Both the position numbers and the translations under genes were made by a program. From NCBI GenBank assembly GCA_002414125.1, contig DHYN01000020.1:5393-11608 (forward strand): DNA of 6,216 nt, in the 5' to 3' direction. Within the stretch, counting starts at the first letter, position 1. Every line of letters starts with the position of its first letter. Under the pieces are notes generated by a model. It had not been told where the DNA came from, ran no database searches, and was given only the letters and a program-made list of their open reading frames with translations. Below, piece after piece: positions 1-5,742 of this stretch. This DNA comes from Ruminococcus sp. UBA5129 (GTDB lineage: Bacteria > Bacillota > Clostridia > Oscillospirales > Ruminococcaceae).

Positions 1-1101
1 GTAGCTGCCATCGGTTCGGAGGATGCCGATCTCGGGCAGAGGCATACCGTTGAACGTATTGTTCTTGACCATTGAGTATATAGCCATATCCTCGAAGCAA
101 AGCCTGTCTCCTACATAAAGCTCCATGTCAAAGCTGTAATCTCCGATCACATCTCCTGCAAGGCAGGTGCACGAGGAAAGTCTGTAGGTATGCGGCTTTT
201 CGTTAGCATGAGCGCTGTCAAAGAGCGGCGGACGATATGGCATTTCGAGCACATCAGGCATATGGCAGGCAGCAGATGCATCGAGTATCGCTATGTTCAT
301 ACCGTTGCTGACGATGTCCACGACCTCTGTCACGAGATAGCCTGCATTGAGCGCGATAGCTTCACCCGGTTCAAGATACACCTGAACGCCGTATTTTTCT
401 TGGATGCGTACGATGAGACGTTCAAGGCGCTCGATGTCGTAATCGGGGCGTGTGATGTGATGACCGCCTCCGAAATTGAGCCATTTGCAGTTATATAAGT
501 ATTTACCGAACTTTTGTTCAATAGCGTTAAGCGTTGTTTCAAGGTCATCGGAATTTTGTTCGCAAAGCGTGTGGAAGTGAAGCCCGTCAACATACTCGGG
601 CAGCTTTTCCGGAAGCTTGCAGACAGTCATGCCGAGTCTCGAATAGGGCGCGCACGGGTCATATATCGCGTGATCTCCTTGAGTCGAGCATTCCGGATTG
701 ATGCGCAGACCGATGCTTTTTCCTGCTGCCGCAGCAATGTGACCGTAGCTTTCGAGCTGCCTTGGCGAGTTGAAAACGATGTGGTCGGCGTAATCGACTA
801 TTTCTACTATCTCTTCTGCTTTGTATGCAGGAGAGTACACATGGACTTCACCGTGAAACTCTTCTCTGCCGAGCTTTGCCTCATAGAGACCGCTTGCAGT
901 TGTACCGTAGAGGTATTTCGATATGAGCGGATATACAGAAAACATCGAAAAAGCCTTTTGTGCAAGTAGGATCTTGCATCCCGTGCGCTCCTGTACATTC
1001 TTCAGTATCTCGAGGTTTTCGATGAGTGCTTTCTCGTCAAGCACATAAGCAGGAGTGTTCCGAACAGCCGACATGGCTTCAAGCTGACGATTTCCTGCCA
1101 T
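1..1101 (-). CDS. nspC: Carboxynorspermidine/carboxyspermidine decarboxylase (NspC), 3' end cut by window
   Basis: Cytoplasmic PLP enzyme of the alanine-racemase-fold decarboxylases. It removes the carboxyl group from carboxyspermidine or carboxynorspermidine, the last step of the aspartate-semialdehyde route to spermidine or norspermidine. I translated 367 codons without a stop; the family is usually about 375-390 residues, so only a short C-terminal tail should be missing. Visible motifs: AQKAF with the likely PLP lysine at K49, HFHTLCEQ at 175-182, the glycine-rich phosphate-binding FGGGHH at 210-215, EPGE at 244-247, DASAACHMPD at 274-283, CTCLAGD at 311-317 with the expected active-site Cys at C313, and a C-terminal YSMVKNNTFNG segment. 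These are typical of NspC rather than diaminopimelate decarboxylase. The ATG follows the stop of the upstream dehydrogenase gene after 1 nt, with a GGTGGA-like ribosome site inside that gene, so the two are translationally linked. Whether the substrate is the spermidine, norspermidine or agmatine-derived form cannot be read from sequence. Confidence 0.95.
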   Translation of the reverse strand, partial: MAGNRQLEAMSAVRNTPAYVLDEKALIENLEILKNVQERTGCKILLAQKAFSMFSVYPLISKYLYGTTASGLYEAKLGREEFHGEVHVYSPAYKAEEIVEIVDYADHIVFNSPRQLESYGHIAAAAGKSIGLRINPECSTQGDHAIYDPCAPYSRLGMTVCKLPEKLPEYVDGLHFHTLCEQNSDDLETTLNAIEQKFGKYLYNCKWLNFGGGHHITRPDYDIERLERLIVRIQEKYGVQVYLEPGEAIALNAGYLVTEVVDIVSNGMNIAILDASAACHMPDVLEMPYRPPLFDSAHANEKPHTYRLSSCTCLAGDVIGDYSFDMELYVGDRLCFEDMAIYSMVKNNTFNGMPLPEIGILRTDGSY

Positions 1102-1102
1102 A

Positions 1103-2356
1103 TCAGTCCACCAGAACAGGATTTTCGTCAACTATCCACGGAAGACCGTACTCGTTGAGAGCATCCATATAGGGGTCGGGATCAAATTCCTCTACATTGA
1201 ATACACCTGCGCCGCTCCAAGTTCCCGAAGCGACCATAGCCGTACCGATCATAGCGGGAACGCCTGTCGTGTATGACACAGCCTGAGCGCCTGTCTCTTT
1301 GAAGCACTCCTGGTGATCGCAGACGTTGTAAATATAGATACTGCGCTCCTTGCCGTCCTTGATACCTCTGAAAATGCATCCGATATTGGTCTTGCCAACA
1401 GTTCTCGGACCGAGCGAAGCAGGGTCGGGGAGGAGAGCCCTGAGAAACTTGATCGGAACAATCTGGTGTCCCTCGAATTCAACAGGAACAGTACCGAGCA
1501 TACCCACGTTTTGCAGGCAGTTCATGTGCATAAGATAGCTCTGACCGAAAGTCATAAAGAAGCGTATACGCTTTACATCGGGAATATTTTTGGCAAGCGA
1601 CTCGATTTCCTCATGATGCAGGAGATACATATCCTTCATTCCTACACCGGCAAAGTCGTATTCGCGTTTTATCTCCATTGGCTTAGTTTCCACCCAATGA
1701 CCGTTCTCCCAGTATGATCCGTTTGCAGATACTTCACGGAGATTGATCTCGGGGTTGAAATTGGTTGCAAACGGGTAGCCGTGGTCGCCGCCGTTGCAGT
1801 CAAGAATGTCGATATAGTGTATCTCATCGAAGTAGTGTTTGAGGGCATAAGCGGTGAAAACGCTCGTAACACCGGGATCAAAGCCTGTGCCGAGCAGAGC
1901 CGTCAGACCTGCCTGGCGAAACTTTTCCTGATAAGCCCACTGCCATGAGTAATCAAAATAAGCGGTGAAGCCCTTTTCCTCGCATCGCTTTTCGTAGATA
2001 GCTCTCCACTCGGGATCATCGGTGTCCTCTGCTTCATAGTTAGCCGTGTCAACGTAATTTGCTCCGCACGCAAGGCAGGCATCCATGATTGTGAGATCCT
2101 GATACGGGAGCGCAACATTGAGTACGGTTTGAGGCTTGAAGGAGTTCATGAGTTCAACAAGCGAATCGAAGCTGTCGGCATCGACTTTAGCGGTTGTGAG
2201 GACAGCATTAGTTTTGGATGCAAGCTTTTCTGCAAGCTTATCACATTTGGATCTTGTGCGGCTTGCGATGCAGATCTCAGTAAAAACAGGATTTTCGCAG
2301 CACTTGTGAATTGCGACAGTTGCGACTCCGCCGCAGCCTATAACGAGTAATTTCAT
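1103..2356 (-). CDS. Carboxynorspermidine/carboxyspermidine dehydrogenase (saccharopine dehydrogenase family)
   Basis: Predicted NAD(P)H-dependent reductase that condenses aspartate beta-semialdehyde with a diamine (putrescine, diaminopropane or possibly agmatine) to give the carboxylated triamine that NspC then decarboxylates. The 417-residue protein opens with a Rossmann nucleotide-binding motif, GCGGVA at residues 7-12, followed by IASRTRSKCDKL, the typical second strand of this family. Further family-like stretches are NVALPYQDL, ANYVDTANYE and LLGTGFDPGVTSVF in the N-terminal half and GAQAVSYTTGVPA near the C-terminus. Length and motif order fit the bacterial carboxynorspermidine synthase group of the saccharopine dehydrogenases. 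True lysine-pathway saccharopine dehydrogenase is the alternative, but direct adjacency to nspC argues against it. An in-frame TTG at 2377 would add 7 residues; I chose the ATG at 2356 because a perfect GGAGGT lies 6 nt before it. It follows speE by 22 nt. Confidence 0.93.
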   Translation of the reverse strand: MKLLVIGCGGVATVAIHKCCENPVFTEICIASRTRSKCDKLAEKLASKTNAVLTTAKVDADSFDSLVELMNSFKPQTVLNVALPYQDLTIMDACLACGANYVDTANYEAEDTDDPEWRAIYEKRCEEKGFTAYFDYSWQWAYQEKFRQAGLTALLGTGFDPGVTSVFTAYALKHYFDEIHYIDILDCNGGDHGYPFATNFNPEINLREVSANGSYWENGHWVETKPMEIKREYDFAGVGMKDMYLLHHEEIESLAKNIPDVKRIRFFMTFGQSYLMHMNCLQNVGMLGTVPVEFEGHQIVPIKFLRALLPDPASLGPRTVGKTNIGCIFRGIKDGKERSIYIYNVCDHQECFKETGAQAVSYTTGVPAMIGTAMVASGTWSGAGVFNVEEFDPDPYMDALNEYGLPWIVDENPVLVD

Positions 2357-2362
2357 AAATAT

Positions 2363-2368
2363 ACCTCC
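2363..2368 (-). promoter_or_regulatory. Ribosome binding site fixing the dehydrogenase start
   Basis: Reads GGAGGT on the minus strand with a 6-nt spacer to the ATG at 2356. It overlaps the codons that would follow the upstream TTG at 2377, so the longer start is unlikely. It also gives this gene its own strong translation initiation after the 22-nt gap behind speE. Confidence 0.85.
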
Positions 2369-2378
2369 GTGGATCAAT

Positions 2379-3236
2379 TTATATATTTTCTTCTTCCTTT
2401 AGCAGATCTTCAACGTATTTCGGCAGCATGAAAGCGCCGCGGTGGAGATTTGCGGAGTAGTACCATGTCTTAAGACCGCGTGCGCGCCAGCGAACGGGAT
2501 CGAAGTCACGGAGCGGATGATATTTCTTTGAAGCGAAGCCGAACAGCCAGTAGCCTGACGGACAGGTCGGGATGTGCGCCTGATATACTCGGCTTATAGG
2601 GAAGCTTCTGAAAGCTTTTTTGTGCATCGCACGGCAGCTTTCCTCATCCTCATCGAAGAAAGGGCTTCCGTGCTGATATACCATTATGCCGTCGTCCCTC
2701 AGAGCTCTGTAGCAGCTTCCGTAGAATTCCTTAGTAAAAAGACCTGCTGTATGACCGAGAGGATCGGTGCTGTCATTGATGATGAGATCGTATTCATCCT
2801 GTTTTCCTCTCAGAAAACGCAGACCGTCACGATTGAAGATAGTCACGCGTTCATCATCGAGACCGCGTGCATTGTCGGGAAAAAATTCGCGGCATACTTT
2901 CACAAAAAGCTCATCGGGTTCAACAACGTCTATTTCCTCGATCTCGCTGTAGTAAGAGAGCTCACGCGCAACACCGCCGTCTCCTCCGCCGATAACGAGT
3001 ACCTTTTTCACACACGGATGAACAGCCATCGGTACATGTACTATCATTTCATCGTAGGTGAACTCATCTTTTTCGGAGAATATAACGCTTCCGTCAGATG
3101 TTAGGAAACGTCCGAACTCCTCGGATTCAAAAACGTCGATGCGCTGAAAATCACTTGTTCCGCTGAATAGCTGTTTTTCCACGCGTATGGACATTTTCAC
3201 GTTATTAGTATGCATTTCGGAAAACCAGAAGTCCAT
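2379..3236 (-). CDS. speE: Spermidine synthase family aminopropyltransferase (SpeE), divergent active-site loop
   Basis: Predicted cytosolic aminopropyltransferase that moves an aminopropyl group from decarboxylated S-adenosylmethionine to a diamine acceptor. The 285 residues match the family's usual length. The N-terminal beta domain begins with FWFSE at 3-7. The EKDEFTYDEM segment at 55-64 carries the conserved Tyr (Y61). The methyltransferase-like fold has the GGGDGG loop at 83-88, the ribose-binding acidic residue at E106 and the catalytic NDSTDP at 154-159 (D155, D158). IPTCPSGYW lies in the C-terminal half. Unusual: the widely conserved DPxGPA reads DPLGHT at 158-163; the Gln usual in DGVxQ is I52; the conserved Gln after the last core strand sits in YQHGSP at 187-192. 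These changes could alter acceptor choice; that is inference. It begins 1 nt after speA ends, with a perfect AAGGAGG 6 nt upstream inside speA. No speD is visible. Confidence 0.9.
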   Translation of the reverse strand: MDFWFSEMHTNNVKMSIRVEKQLFSGTSDFQRIDVFESEEFGRFLTSDGSVIFSEKDEFTYDEMIVHVPMAVHPCVKKVLVIGGGDGGVARELSYYSEIEEIDVVEPDELFVKVCREFFPDNARGLDDERVTIFNRDGLRFLRGKQDEYDLIINDSTDPLGHTAGLFTKEFYGSCYRALRDDGIMVYQHGSPFFDEDEESCRAMHKKAFRSFPISRVYQAHIPTCPSGYWLFGFASKKYHPLRDFDPVRWRARGLKTWYYSANLHRGAFMLPKYVEDLLKEEENI

Positions 3237-3237
3237 G

Positions 3238-4692
3238 TCAATCCTCCTTCAGAACGTTAAGATAGTTTAGCTCGCAGTCCTCGGGACCTTGTATCGAGCA
3301 TCCCTTTTCCTTGGCATAGAGCATGTAGTCAACGATCTCGGCGGTGACCATTTCGCCGGGTGCGAGTATCGGAATTCCCGGAGGATAGCACATTACGAAT
3401 TCACCGCATATACGATTTGCTGTCTCACGGATAGGAAGGGATTCCTTTTCAGAATAGAACGCTTTTTGCGGAGTTGCCGCAACGATAGGAGCTATGTATT
3501 CTGCGTTGTGCAGATGAGAGACATTGCGTGAATAGAGTCTCTTGATATCCTCAAGAGCGCCCACAAGGCGTTCGATATGCTGGATACGGTCGCCGATCGA
3601 GATATATGCGAGTATATTTCCTATGTCGCCGAATTCTATCTGGATGTCGTATTCATCCCGCAGCAGATCGTAGACCTCAATGCCCGTCAGACCGATGTCT
3701 CTTGTGTATACAGAGAGCTTTGTCACATCGTAGTCGTAAATGCTGCTTCCGTTCACGAGATCCTTTCCGTAGGCGTAGAAGCCGCCGATAGAGTTGATCT
3801 CATCGCGTGCATATTCAGCCATTGAAACTACCTTTTCAAATGACTCCCTGCCGCGCAGAGCGAGGTTTCTTCGTGAGATATCGAGGCTCGAAAGGAGCAG
3901 ATACGAAGCGCTTGTAGTCTGGGTGAGATTGATGATCTGCTCGCAATATCTGGGATTGATCGAGTTATTGATAAGGAGTATCGAGCTTTGAGTGAGGCTT
4001 CCTCCCGATTTATGCATTGAGACGGCAGCCATATCTGCGCCGGCATCCATTGCCGAAACCGGCAGATCCTCGTGGAAATACAGATGAGTGCCGTGAGCTT
4101 CATCCGCAAGTACAAGCATATTGTGCTCATGAGCGAGTCTGACGATCGAGCGCAGATCGGAGCAGATGCCGTAATAGGTCGGATTATTGACGAAAACAGC
4201 AGCCGCATCGGGATTTTCGAGTATAGCCTTTTCGACCTGGTCAAGCTTCATACCGAGCGCGATCCCTATATGCGAATCGACATCGGGATTGACGTAAACG
4301 GGCTCTGCGCCGCAGAGTACGAGTGCATTAATAACGCTCTTATGGACGTTTCTCGGGAGAATGATCTTGTCACCTGTCTTGCATGCGGTGAGTATCATGC
4401 TCTGTACCGATGAGGTCGTACCGCCGACCATGAAAAACGCATGAGCAGCTCCGAACGCATCAGCCGCAAGCTTTTCCGCCTGATATATGACCGATACAGG
4501 GTGGCAGAGGTTGTCGAGCGCCTTCATGGAATTTACGTCGATACCGACACACTGCTCGCCGAGCAGCTTCACAAGCTCGGGATTACCTCGTCCGCGTTTA
4601 TGTCCAGGAACATCGAAGGGCACGATTCGCTGTCTGCGGACGCGTTCGAGCGCCTCATAAACGGGAGCTGATTTCTGATTATCAATATTCAT
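3238..4692 (-). CDS. speA: PLP-dependent Arg/Orn/Lys decarboxylase, Bacillus SpeA type
   Basis: Fold-I (aspartate aminotransferase-like) basic amino acid decarboxylase that starts polyamine synthesis by making agmatine, putrescine or cadaverine. The 484-residue protein resembles Bacillus SpeA throughout. FDVPGHKRG is at 26-34, the RNVHKS loop at 114-119 and ADEAH at 196-200, with D197 contacting the PLP ring nitrogen. The Schiff-base lysine is K228 in SMHKSGGSLTQ. The C-terminal domain has CYPPGIPILAPGE and ends near QGPEDCEL. It lacks the extra N-terminal receiver-like domain of the large E. coli inducible enzymes. The frame stays open back to a GTG at 4761, but that start lies in a terminator hairpin with no properly spaced ribosome site. 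The ATG at 4692 matches the family N-terminus and has a weak GGA 9 nt upstream. Arginine is the usual substrate of this type, but specificity is not readable here. First gene of the operon, apparently controlled by its leader. Confidence 0.93.
   Translation of the reverse strand: MNIDNQKSAPVYEALERVRRQRIVPFDVPGHKRGRGNPELVKLLGEQCVGIDVNSMKALDNLCHPVSVIYQAEKLAADAFGAAHAFFMVGGTTSSVQSMILTACKTGDKIILPRNVHKSVINALVLCGAEPVYVNPDVDSHIGIALGMKLDQVEKAILENPDAAAVFVNNPTYYGICSDLRSIVRLAHEHNMLVLADEAHGTHLYFHEDLPVSAMDAGADMAAVSMHKSGGSLTQSSILLINNSINPRYCEQIINLTQTTSASYLLLSSLDISRRNLALRGRESFEKVVSMAEYARDEINSIGGFYAYGKDLVNGSSIYDYDVTKLSVYTRDIGLTGIEVYDLLRDEYDIQIEFGDIGNILAYISIGDRIQHIERLVGALEDIKRLYSRNVSHLHNAEYIAPIVAATPQKAFYSEKESLPIRETANRICGEFVMCYPPGIPILAPGEMVTAEIVDYMLYAKEKGCSIQGPEDCELNYLNVLKED
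3243..3249 (-). promoter_or_regulatory. Ribosome binding site of speE inside the end of speA
   Basis: A full-consensus AAGGAGG on the minus strand, 6 nt before the speE ATG and within the last codons of speA. It fixes the speE start and suggests coupled, efficient translation of speE. Confidence 0.85.
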
Positions 4693-4713
4693 GAGCATCA
4701 ATCCAATCTTAAA

Positions 4714-4728
4714 GTACGCACAGCGTAC
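4714..4728 (-). repeat. Short perfect inverted repeat before the speA ribosome site
   Basis: GTACGC and GCGTAC arms of 6 bp separated by 3 nt, perfectly matched, lying between the second leader terminator and the weak speA ribosome site. No U-run follows, so it is not a terminator itself. It may be a small hairpin at the 5' end of read-through RNA, or an operator; nothing in the sequence decides. Confidence 0.5.
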
Positions 4729-4734
4729 GGGAAT

Positions 4735-4764
4735 AAAAAAACAGGCGATACATCGTATCACCTG
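4735..4764 (-). terminator. Leader terminator 2, just upstream of speA
   Basis: On the minus strand, CAGGTGATAC pairs with GTATCGCCTG (10 bp including one wobble, 3-nt loop) and is followed directly by seven T residues. This is a textbook Rho-independent terminator. It sits 42 nt before the speA ATG and well downstream of the operon promoter, so it must be bypassed for the polyamine genes to be expressed. That position marks it as an attenuator rather than the end of a preceding gene. Confidence 0.85.
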
Positions 4765-4773
4765 CGATTACAC

Positions 4774-4801
4774 AAAAAAACGAATATGCGCCTGCATATC
4801 C
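4774..4801 (-). terminator. Leader terminator 1, in tandem with terminator 2
   Basis: On the minus strand, GGATATGC pairs with GCATATTC (8 bp including one wobble, 4-nt loop), followed after one G by seven T residues. The stem is more AT-rich than that of terminator 2 and probably weaker. Both terminators begin with the same CGCAGG. They are separated by only 9 nt, giving two successive stop points in the same leader. Confidence 0.75.
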
Positions 4802-4803
4802 TG

Positions 4804-4989
4804 CGGACTCAAACCGATTATTTATTGATCGTTTCACAAGTGATTTGATTATAAAGTTATCATCTTATAAAATTTGGGCTTTTAACCCAATCAATAACGC
4901 AGCCATAACTGCAATCGGCATTCGACCCGCCTGTCCGTATGGGCTTTCTCCCAAAAAGGGAGCGGTCTTTGCTGCATGTTTTCTACAGC
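4804..4989 (-). promoter_or_regulatory. Structured 5' leader of the speA operon, candidate riboswitch or attenuator domain
   Basis: This fills the gene-free stretch between the promoter and terminator 1. Pairings I can draw on the minus-strand RNA: hairpin 4971-4989 (6 bp), hairpin 4948-4962 (CTCCC/GGGAG), and a long-range helix joining 4933-4937 to 4804-4808, 4922-4925 to 4809-4812, and 4913-4919 to 4813-4819. Its 3' strand is continuous and its 5' strand has 7-nt and 2-nt bulges. Enclosed are hairpins at 4899-4912, 4874-4890 and 4849-4870. The helix ends right before terminator 1. I see no T-box, lysine, SAM, TPP, FMN or cobalamin consensus. A polyamine-, amino-acid- or peptide-sensing attenuator is an inference from position; the pairings are hand-drawn and have no covariation support. 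Confidence 0.5.
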
Positions 4990-4995
4990 ATATAT

Positions 4996-5024
4996 ATAAT
5001 ACCACATTGTTCAAATTTTGTCAA
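4996..5024 (-). promoter_or_regulatory. Sigma-A promoter of the speA operon
   Basis: TTGACA (5019-5024), a 17-nt spacer and TATTAT (4996-5001) on the minus strand, with an AT-rich surround. Transcription should start near 4989, giving a leader of about 297 nt before the speA ATG. A promoter this strong in front of two terminators fits control by attenuation. Confidence 0.85.
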
Positions 5025-5084
5025 TACCTTTTTCAAAACGACACGCGGCAACAGCATTTAAGGGATCGGTATTATAAAGAATTT

Positions 5085-5127
5085 TAATCCTCGAAGCAAT
5101 TATTGAACTGCTTCGGGGATTATTTTT
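5085..5127 (+). terminator. Intrinsic terminator-like hairpin, best on the plus strand
   Basis: Arms 5085-5098 and 5109-5122 pair over 14 bp on the plus strand with one U-G wobble and a 10-nt loop, followed by TTTTT. On the minus strand the wobble becomes an A-C mismatch and the downstream run is only a broken T-tract, so termination would be weaker there. It lies just after the minus-strand pseudogene and could serve it, but the better orientation faces the other way, where no plus-strand gene precedes it. The remaining bases from 5025 to 5159 show nothing else I can identify. Confidence 0.6.
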
Positions 5128-5159
5128 GATATTCGATTTCTCGCATAAATCAGAATTTA

Positions 5160-5528
5160 TCAAATCCACTCTACAGTATAATCAATGGGAATATAACCAA
5201 CACCATACCGTCCGTTGAACACAGCTTTCTTCCTATAATGCCTTTTGAATTTGCTTTTTACAATTGCATTTTCTATAATTTTAGAATTAGAGTGAGAAGT
5301 ATAATAATCATCTATAGTATCCGATGATACAGCTACACACCATTCGTGCCATTCATTCAATATTTTACTTTGCAAGTCAGAATTAATCGGAGTCAAATAG
5401 TATTCATTACTCCAATCGTCTTTTATTTCGTTAAAAATTCTTTCGTATATTCATACAACACCATTATAGTAAGCAAGTCCGACCAGCGGTCCGTCCCACC
5501 AGTTATTTATTGTTATAACTTTCTCCAT
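5160..5528 (-). pseudogene. Small protein gene of unknown function, broken by an in-frame TGA
   Basis: From the ATG at 5528 one frame runs 122 codons to a TGA at 5160-5162, interrupted by a single TGA at codon 26 (5451-5453). The start has a good GAGGT ribosome site about 7 nt upstream and a perfect promoter, so the N-terminal part is genuine. Before the stop the protein reads NWWDGPLVGLAYYNG, and after it IYERIFNEIKDDW, then a Tyr/Trp-rich acidic middle and a basic stretch KSKFKRHYRKK. The two halves look like one continuous small cytosolic protein with no signal or membrane segment. The pattern of DGP, then a YNG turn, then YERIF recalls small hypothetical proteins of Firmicutes, but I cannot name the family. 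Since TGA is a stop elsewhere here, a nonsense mutation (perhaps TGG to TGA) is likeliest; readthrough or an internal start (TTG at 5396) are alternatives. AT-richer than its neighbours, hinting at acquisition. Confidence 0.65.
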
Positions 5529-5567
5529 AATGTTACCTCAGTTAAATTCCGATTTTTCTTTGTAATA

Positions 5568-5596
5568 ATTATATATCAAAGCTTTTACATTGTCAA
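5568..5596 (-). promoter_or_regulatory. Consensus promoter of the broken small gene
   Basis: TTGACA (5591-5596), a 17-nt spacer and TATAAT (5568-5573) on the minus strand, a perfect sigma-A consensus. Start of transcription is expected near 5561, about 33 nt before the ATG at 5528. The promoter remains intact although the gene carries an internal stop. Confidence 0.85.
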
Positions 5597-5653
5597 TAGA
5601 AACGAGTATCAGTGCCACGGCAACTGTTTCCCTGGATTTTCCGATATTTTCAC

Positions 5654-5682
5654 TTGACAAGATCGAGAAATTGTATTATAAT
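5654..5682 (+). promoter_or_regulatory. Consensus promoter of the membrane-anchored protein gene
   Basis: TTGACA (5654-5659), a 17-nt spacer and TATAAT (5677-5682) on the plus strand, a perfect sigma-A consensus. Start is expected near 5689, giving a 5' leader of about 54 nt. It is divergent from the minus-strand promoter, with 57 nt between the two -35 boxes. Confidence 0.87.
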
Positions 5683-5742
5683 AGAGATTGACTATTGAAC
5701 AGACATGAGAGTGTGAATTATAGAAGGAGAGTGCCAATTCAA

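Noticed and set aside
190..969. Plus-strand frames within the nspC region
   Set aside because: They are antisense to a fully open, motif-rich nspC frame and show no family features of their own.
2357..2377. Longer dehydrogenase starting at TTG 2377
   Set aside because: The GGAGGT ribosome site lies inside this extension and points to the ATG at 2356, which also places the Rossmann GxGG motif at the usual distance from the N-terminus.
4693..4761. Longer speA protein starting at the GTG at 4761 (23 extra residues)
   Set aside because: The extra codons cover the second leader terminator and the 6-bp inverted repeat, the AGG abuts the GTG with no spacer, and family members begin close to the ATG at 4692.
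4804..4989. T-box or a known metabolite riboswitch in the speA leader
   Set aside because: The T-box AGGGTGGNACCGCG element is absent and I could not match lysine, SAM, TPP, FMN, cobalamin or glycine consensus segments; only a covariance-model search could settle this.
4845..5087. Plus-strand frame of 80 codons across the speA leader and promoter
   Set aside because: It is antisense to a clear promoter and structured leader, lacks a ribosome site, and resembles no protein family I know.
5160..5528. TGA read as tryptophan in an alternative genetic code
   Set aside because: TGA ends speA and the dehydrogenase gene at positions set by tight gene spacing, and Trp is encoded by TGG throughout the window.
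5346..5657. Plus-strand frame of 103 codons opposite the small broken gene
   Set aside because: It runs antisense through the pseudogene and the divergent promoter region, has no ribosome site, and its composition is that of AT-rich non-coding DNA.
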